Positions 60,615 through 64,000 of a DNA stretch of 64,000 nucleotides are shown piece by piece. Under the pieces are notes generated by a model. That model was not told where the DNA came from. It was given only the letters and a program-made list of their open reading frames with translations, and searched no databases. Origin of the DNA: Muscardinus avellanarius (taxonomy: Eukaryota > Chordata > Mammalia > Rodentia > Gliridae); assembly GCA_963383645.1 (NCBI GenBank), contig OY726571.1, positions 18,541,376-18,605,375 on the forward strand, read 5' to 3'. How positions within the stretch are numbered: position 1 is the stretch's first letter; each line of letters opens with the position of its first letter. A program made the translations under genes and the position numbers.

Positions 60615-61312
60615 AACAACCAATCTCCATTACCACAAAATCAGCGCCTTACATAGCCAGAAAACACCATCACCAGAGAAACAAAAAAATCACCAGGCTC
60701 CAGAGAGAAAGCAGACTAGAACAGAGCTCAGAGCCACAGAGGAGATATACCGGCCTCATGCCCGAGGATGCGGCAGCAGCACCATACTGCCGGCGGCAGC
60801 GGTGAGTTCACCGGACGGCTACAGCAAGCCGAGGTGAGCCACTGCGGAACGGCCAGGCGGTATTTTTCGGCGCAGGGAGCATCTAAAGCTCCCAGTGGCT
60901 GAGCTCAGCACACGCTGCAGGGACCCAGAGTGGAACTCAAAACCAAGAAGAAAAACGCCAGCCTCACGGCCGAGGGCGTAGCAGCGGCGCCATATTGCCA
61001 CCGGCGGCAGCAGCAGTGAATTCACCGAGTCCAGTACGGCTACATCTGCGTACACAAGAACAGTGAGTCAAATTGCGTGGCCACAAAGGAGAAATCCCAG
61101 TATTGTACTCCCTGGGACTTGACTTAGTGGGGGAGTGGCAGTGGCAGAGATATTACACCATAGGAGAAAGTGCAACCTGGCACCCCCCCATAGTCTAAAG
61201 CAGCATCTATCGACTCCATGGGTCAGAGACTCTGTGATACAACCCAGTAAAGGAGTAGTGGGGTCTGAGATACTACAGACTTGAGATCCAGAGCACCTTA
61301 AGTGAAGTCAGA

Positions 61313-62264
61313 GTGACCCAGGGAAGACCCCAGAGAAGGCACAAACTTCTGAAATCATGGGAAAGAGGAATAACACTAGAGCAATGAATGCCCACAACCC
61401 CACAACATCAGAACCTGATAAAACAGAAATTCAGAGATTTCTAGAATATCAAATCAGGAAAATAACTGTAGAAATAATAGAGGTGCTTTGAAAAGAATTC
61501 AGAGAGAGCCAAAGAGAGATAAAGGATGCAATTAATGAAGTAAAGGCCTCAATTCAAAGTACAAACAACCGATTAGACCACATGGAGAATAAAATCTCGC
61601 TCCTAGAAGATGATCATTCAAAAAATGAATGCATAGTTTCTAATCTAGAAAAAAATATCCGACAGCAGTTGAAGAAATATGGGCCCATTTAAAGAGAGCT
61701 AACCTAAGAATAATTGGAAGAGAGGAGAGAAAAGAAGGTGAAACCATAGGGATCAACAATCTCTTCAAGGAAATAATAGCAGAAAATTTTCCAAACATAG
61801 AGCAAGAGGTCGATACACAGGTCCAGGAAACTTATAGAACTCCCTTTAGACAGGATCGGAGAAGAGGATCCCCACGCCACATAATTGTCAAAATGACCAA
61901 TGTGGAAGCCAAGCAGAGAATCTTAAAGGCAAAAAAAACAAAGGGCCAAGTGACATTCAGAGGCAAACCAATTACAATCACTCCAGACTTCCCAAACCAA
62001 GTCATGAGAGCCAGAAGGGCTTGGAGTAACATATTCCAAACTCTGAAAGAAAACAACTTCCAGCCAAAAATTTTCTAACCAGCAAAATTTTCTATCAAAT
62101 TAGATGGAAAAATAAGAAGCTTCCATGACAAACAGAAACTGAAGGAATTTATGTCTTCAAAACCAGCGCTAGAGAAAATACTCAAAGAGATTAACTACAA
62201 AGAAGAAATAGGTAACACACACCAGAACCAGAGAAACAAGATTTTCCATCCAACAGACAACTAA
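61313..62264 (+). pseudogene. L1 ORF1 pseudogene (copy 4)
   Basis: The usual start codon is GTG here (61313), leaving a downstream ATG at 61357. An in-frame TGA lies in the coiled coil (near 61489), and a frameshift follows near 61665. The C-terminal part is readable again from 61893 (MTNVEAKQRILKAKKTKGQV). The reading frame is lost. Confidence 0.9.
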
Positions 62265-63315
62265 GATTGGTTATCTGTGGAGATTCATTATTTGTTAGTC
62301 TTTTACCTATCTCTAAAGGGTATTGTTTGCCTTTATTGTTGTTAATTTTTAGGATGTCTAGTTGGAATATTAATATACCTTCAGATATAGCATTTGGAAA
62401 TATTTTATCCAATTCTATTAGTAACTTTTAACTCTGTTTACATTGTCTTTGGATATACAATATTTTTTTACTTTTTAGGGAGTTTGTATACTCTTCTGTT
62501 GCCTGTGCCATTGAAATCATATCCAAGAAATCACTGCCAATTTCAATGTTGTGAGGTTTTATGACCCAGATTTTCTTCTAAAAGTTTATAGTCTTAAGAT
62601 TTATATTTAGGTCTTTTATCTATTTTGAGTTAATATTTGTATATGGGATTAGGTAAGGGTCCAATTTTATTCTTTTCCATGTAATTATTATTTTTCAACA
62701 ATATTTAGTTAAAAGATTATTATTTCCACCACCAAATGTTCGTGGAAACCTTGTCAAAAATAACTTGACAATATAGGGAAGAATTTAGCTCTAGGCTTGT
62801 ATTTAACTCCAATGGTTTATATATCTGCCTTTAGAACAGTACTATACTGTTTAAATTATTGTAGCTTTATATGGTTCAAAGTCAGAAAATATATATCTTC
62901 TAACTTTGTTCTTTTTCAAGATCGTTTTGGGTATCTAGAGTCCATATTCCATATTAGGATAGATTTTTTTTCTGAAAAATAAATATATAAATATATGATA
63001 GTTTCACCTAAAAAATAGAAAAAATATATTCTCTGGTAAGAAAGAAAGCAAAAAGAAATATTGAAATGTTATCTTTAAGTCATCAAAAGCTTGGTATCAG
63101 ACAAATGAAACTGTTATGTGAGATTATCATTTTTAAGTTTGGATAAATTGCTATAATACTAGATGTCAACCACTAAGCCAAGCATGGGAAGGAGGGATGG
63201 GGAGAGAATGGGGTGGGGATCGGGTGGGGGCTGACTGGGCGATGTGTGCATGTATGTCTACAAAAGTTTGTAACTCACTACGATGTATGAATACAGTGCA
63301 CCAATAAAAAAAAAG

Positions 63316-63319
63316 AAAA

Positions 63320-63375
<56 letters not shown>

Positions 63376-63418
63376 AGGAAAGAAAGAAAGAGAGAGAAAG
63401 GGAGAGAGAAAGGAAATA
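63316..63418. repeat. (GAAA)n microsatellite
   Basis: About 100 bp of GAAA units at the tail of half-L1 copy 4, degenerating to GAGA and GGGA. Confidence 0.93.
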
Positions 63419-63436
63419 AGAAAGAACAATTTGGCT

Positions 63437-63633
63437 ATTTTTTTTTTTTTTTGGTGGTACTGGGGTTCCTGGAAGCCCTTCTACCTCCAGGCTACACTCC
63501 CAGACCTATTTTATATATATATTTTTGGAAACAGGGTCTCTTAAGCCAGCGCGGCTGGCTTCGAACCTGCGCGATCCTCCTGTCTCCGCCTCCCAAGCGC
63601 GGGGATTACAAGTGTGCACCACCACACCTGGCT
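63437..63633 (-). mobile_element. B1-dID SINE, short hairpin-type subfamily, antisense
   Basis: Exact CAATTTGGCT at 63427-63436 and 63634-63643 flanks it. AAGCCAGC (63543-63550) and GCTGGCTT (63554-63561) form a perfect stem. GGCTTCGAACC (63557-63567) is the antisense of a near-perfect pol III B box in the B1 half. The ID half has the variant without a B box. Confidence 0.93.
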
Positions 63634-63643
63634 CAATTTGGCT

Positions 63644-64000
63644 TTCTTTTATAGAGAGCACAGTTGTGTTTGATAAGGCAGCCCCCATGAGTAACTAGGT
63701 GGGGTCAAAGCTAAGTAATTGCCTCAGCTTTAAAAGCAGAGGATGTGAATGAAAGAAGAATCAAAAGCATTTTACTTCATGTTGATATTTTATGTCACTT
63801 CAAAATGTAGGGTCACATTCCCCCAAAGATTGAGGTGGCGTTTATCTGTACCCCTATTGGGAGGGAAGAATGACAGAAAAGTAGGAACCCTGTGGAAATA
63901 GTTCCTGTTGTACAATCTGGAGTGTTTGCCTTCAGATACATTTTTACCTGTTACAAATAAGTGACACTTTTTGTTTGTTCTATTTGCACCAGACCTATCA
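63644..64000. other. Unassigned sequence to window end
   Basis: No repeat or coding region is recognised. Confidence 0.5.

Larger units (their letters stand above)
60564..63315 (+). mobile_element. Chimeric half-L1 element, copy 4
   Basis: The plus-strand copy: 5' UTR 60564-61312, decayed ORF1 61313-62264, an old L1 ORF2 piece in antisense at about 62300-62960, an unassigned spacer, and a sense L1 3' end at about 63160-63310. The A-tail continues into (GAAA)n. The joints are identical to copies 1-3, including the ORF1 stop followed within a few bases by TTGGTTATCTGTGGAGATTC. A target-site duplication is masked by GAAA repeats on both sides. Confidence 0.9.

Overview
This is mammalian nuclear DNA, most likely from a sciuromorph rodent (squirrel, mountain beaver or dormouse lineage). 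The commonest sequence, about 50 copies on both strands, is a dimeric SINE: a 7SL-derived B1-like left half, an A-rich linker, and a right half related to the tRNA-Ala-derived ID element. That B1-dID arrangement is typical of Sciuromorpha. L1 3' ends and MaLR LTRs of rodent type agree. I cannot name the species. The window is intergenic or intronic: I found no exon of a functional host gene.

Layout. 1-7.2 kb: SINEs, simple repeats, old L1 ORF2 pieces, and a 66-bp perfect inverted repeat beside a (TA)n tract. 7.2-10.2 kb: first copy of a chimeric half-L1 element. 10.4-19.3 kb: SINEs, L1 3' ends and unassigned AT-rich sequence. 19.3-22.9 kb: a processed pseudogene of PAPSS2 on the minus strand, with 5' UTR, 3' UTR, poly(A) and target-site duplication. 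24.7-27.5 kb: second half-L1 copy, with an intact 320-codon ORF1. 28.4-47.5 kb: SINEs, a twin-primed L1, other L1 fragments, MaLR LTRs and several kilobases of unassigned sequence. 47.7-50.4 kb: third half-L1 copy. 50.5-58 kb: SINEs, old L1, a probable solo LTR and a MaLR LTR. 58.2-60.3 kb: an unusual 2.06-kb composite retroelement. 60.6-63.3 kb: fourth half-L1 copy, on the plus strand.

The two most interesting items are L1-derived non-autonomous families. The first (four copies) has an L1 5' UTR and ORF1, then an antisense piece of an old L1 ORF2, then a sense L1 3' end. All four copies share the same joints, so the chimera has been amplified as a unit. The second (one copy) has a CpG-rich array of about 92-bp units, a middle part, a roughly 50-bp VNTR with a 198-bp higher-order period, and an L1 3' end with an A-tail. 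The whole is enclosed by a perfect 17-bp target-site duplication. Its plan resembles primate SVA elements. Neither carries ORF2, so both would depend on L1 reverse transcriptase in trans.

Family assignments rest on remembered sequence features, not on a database search.
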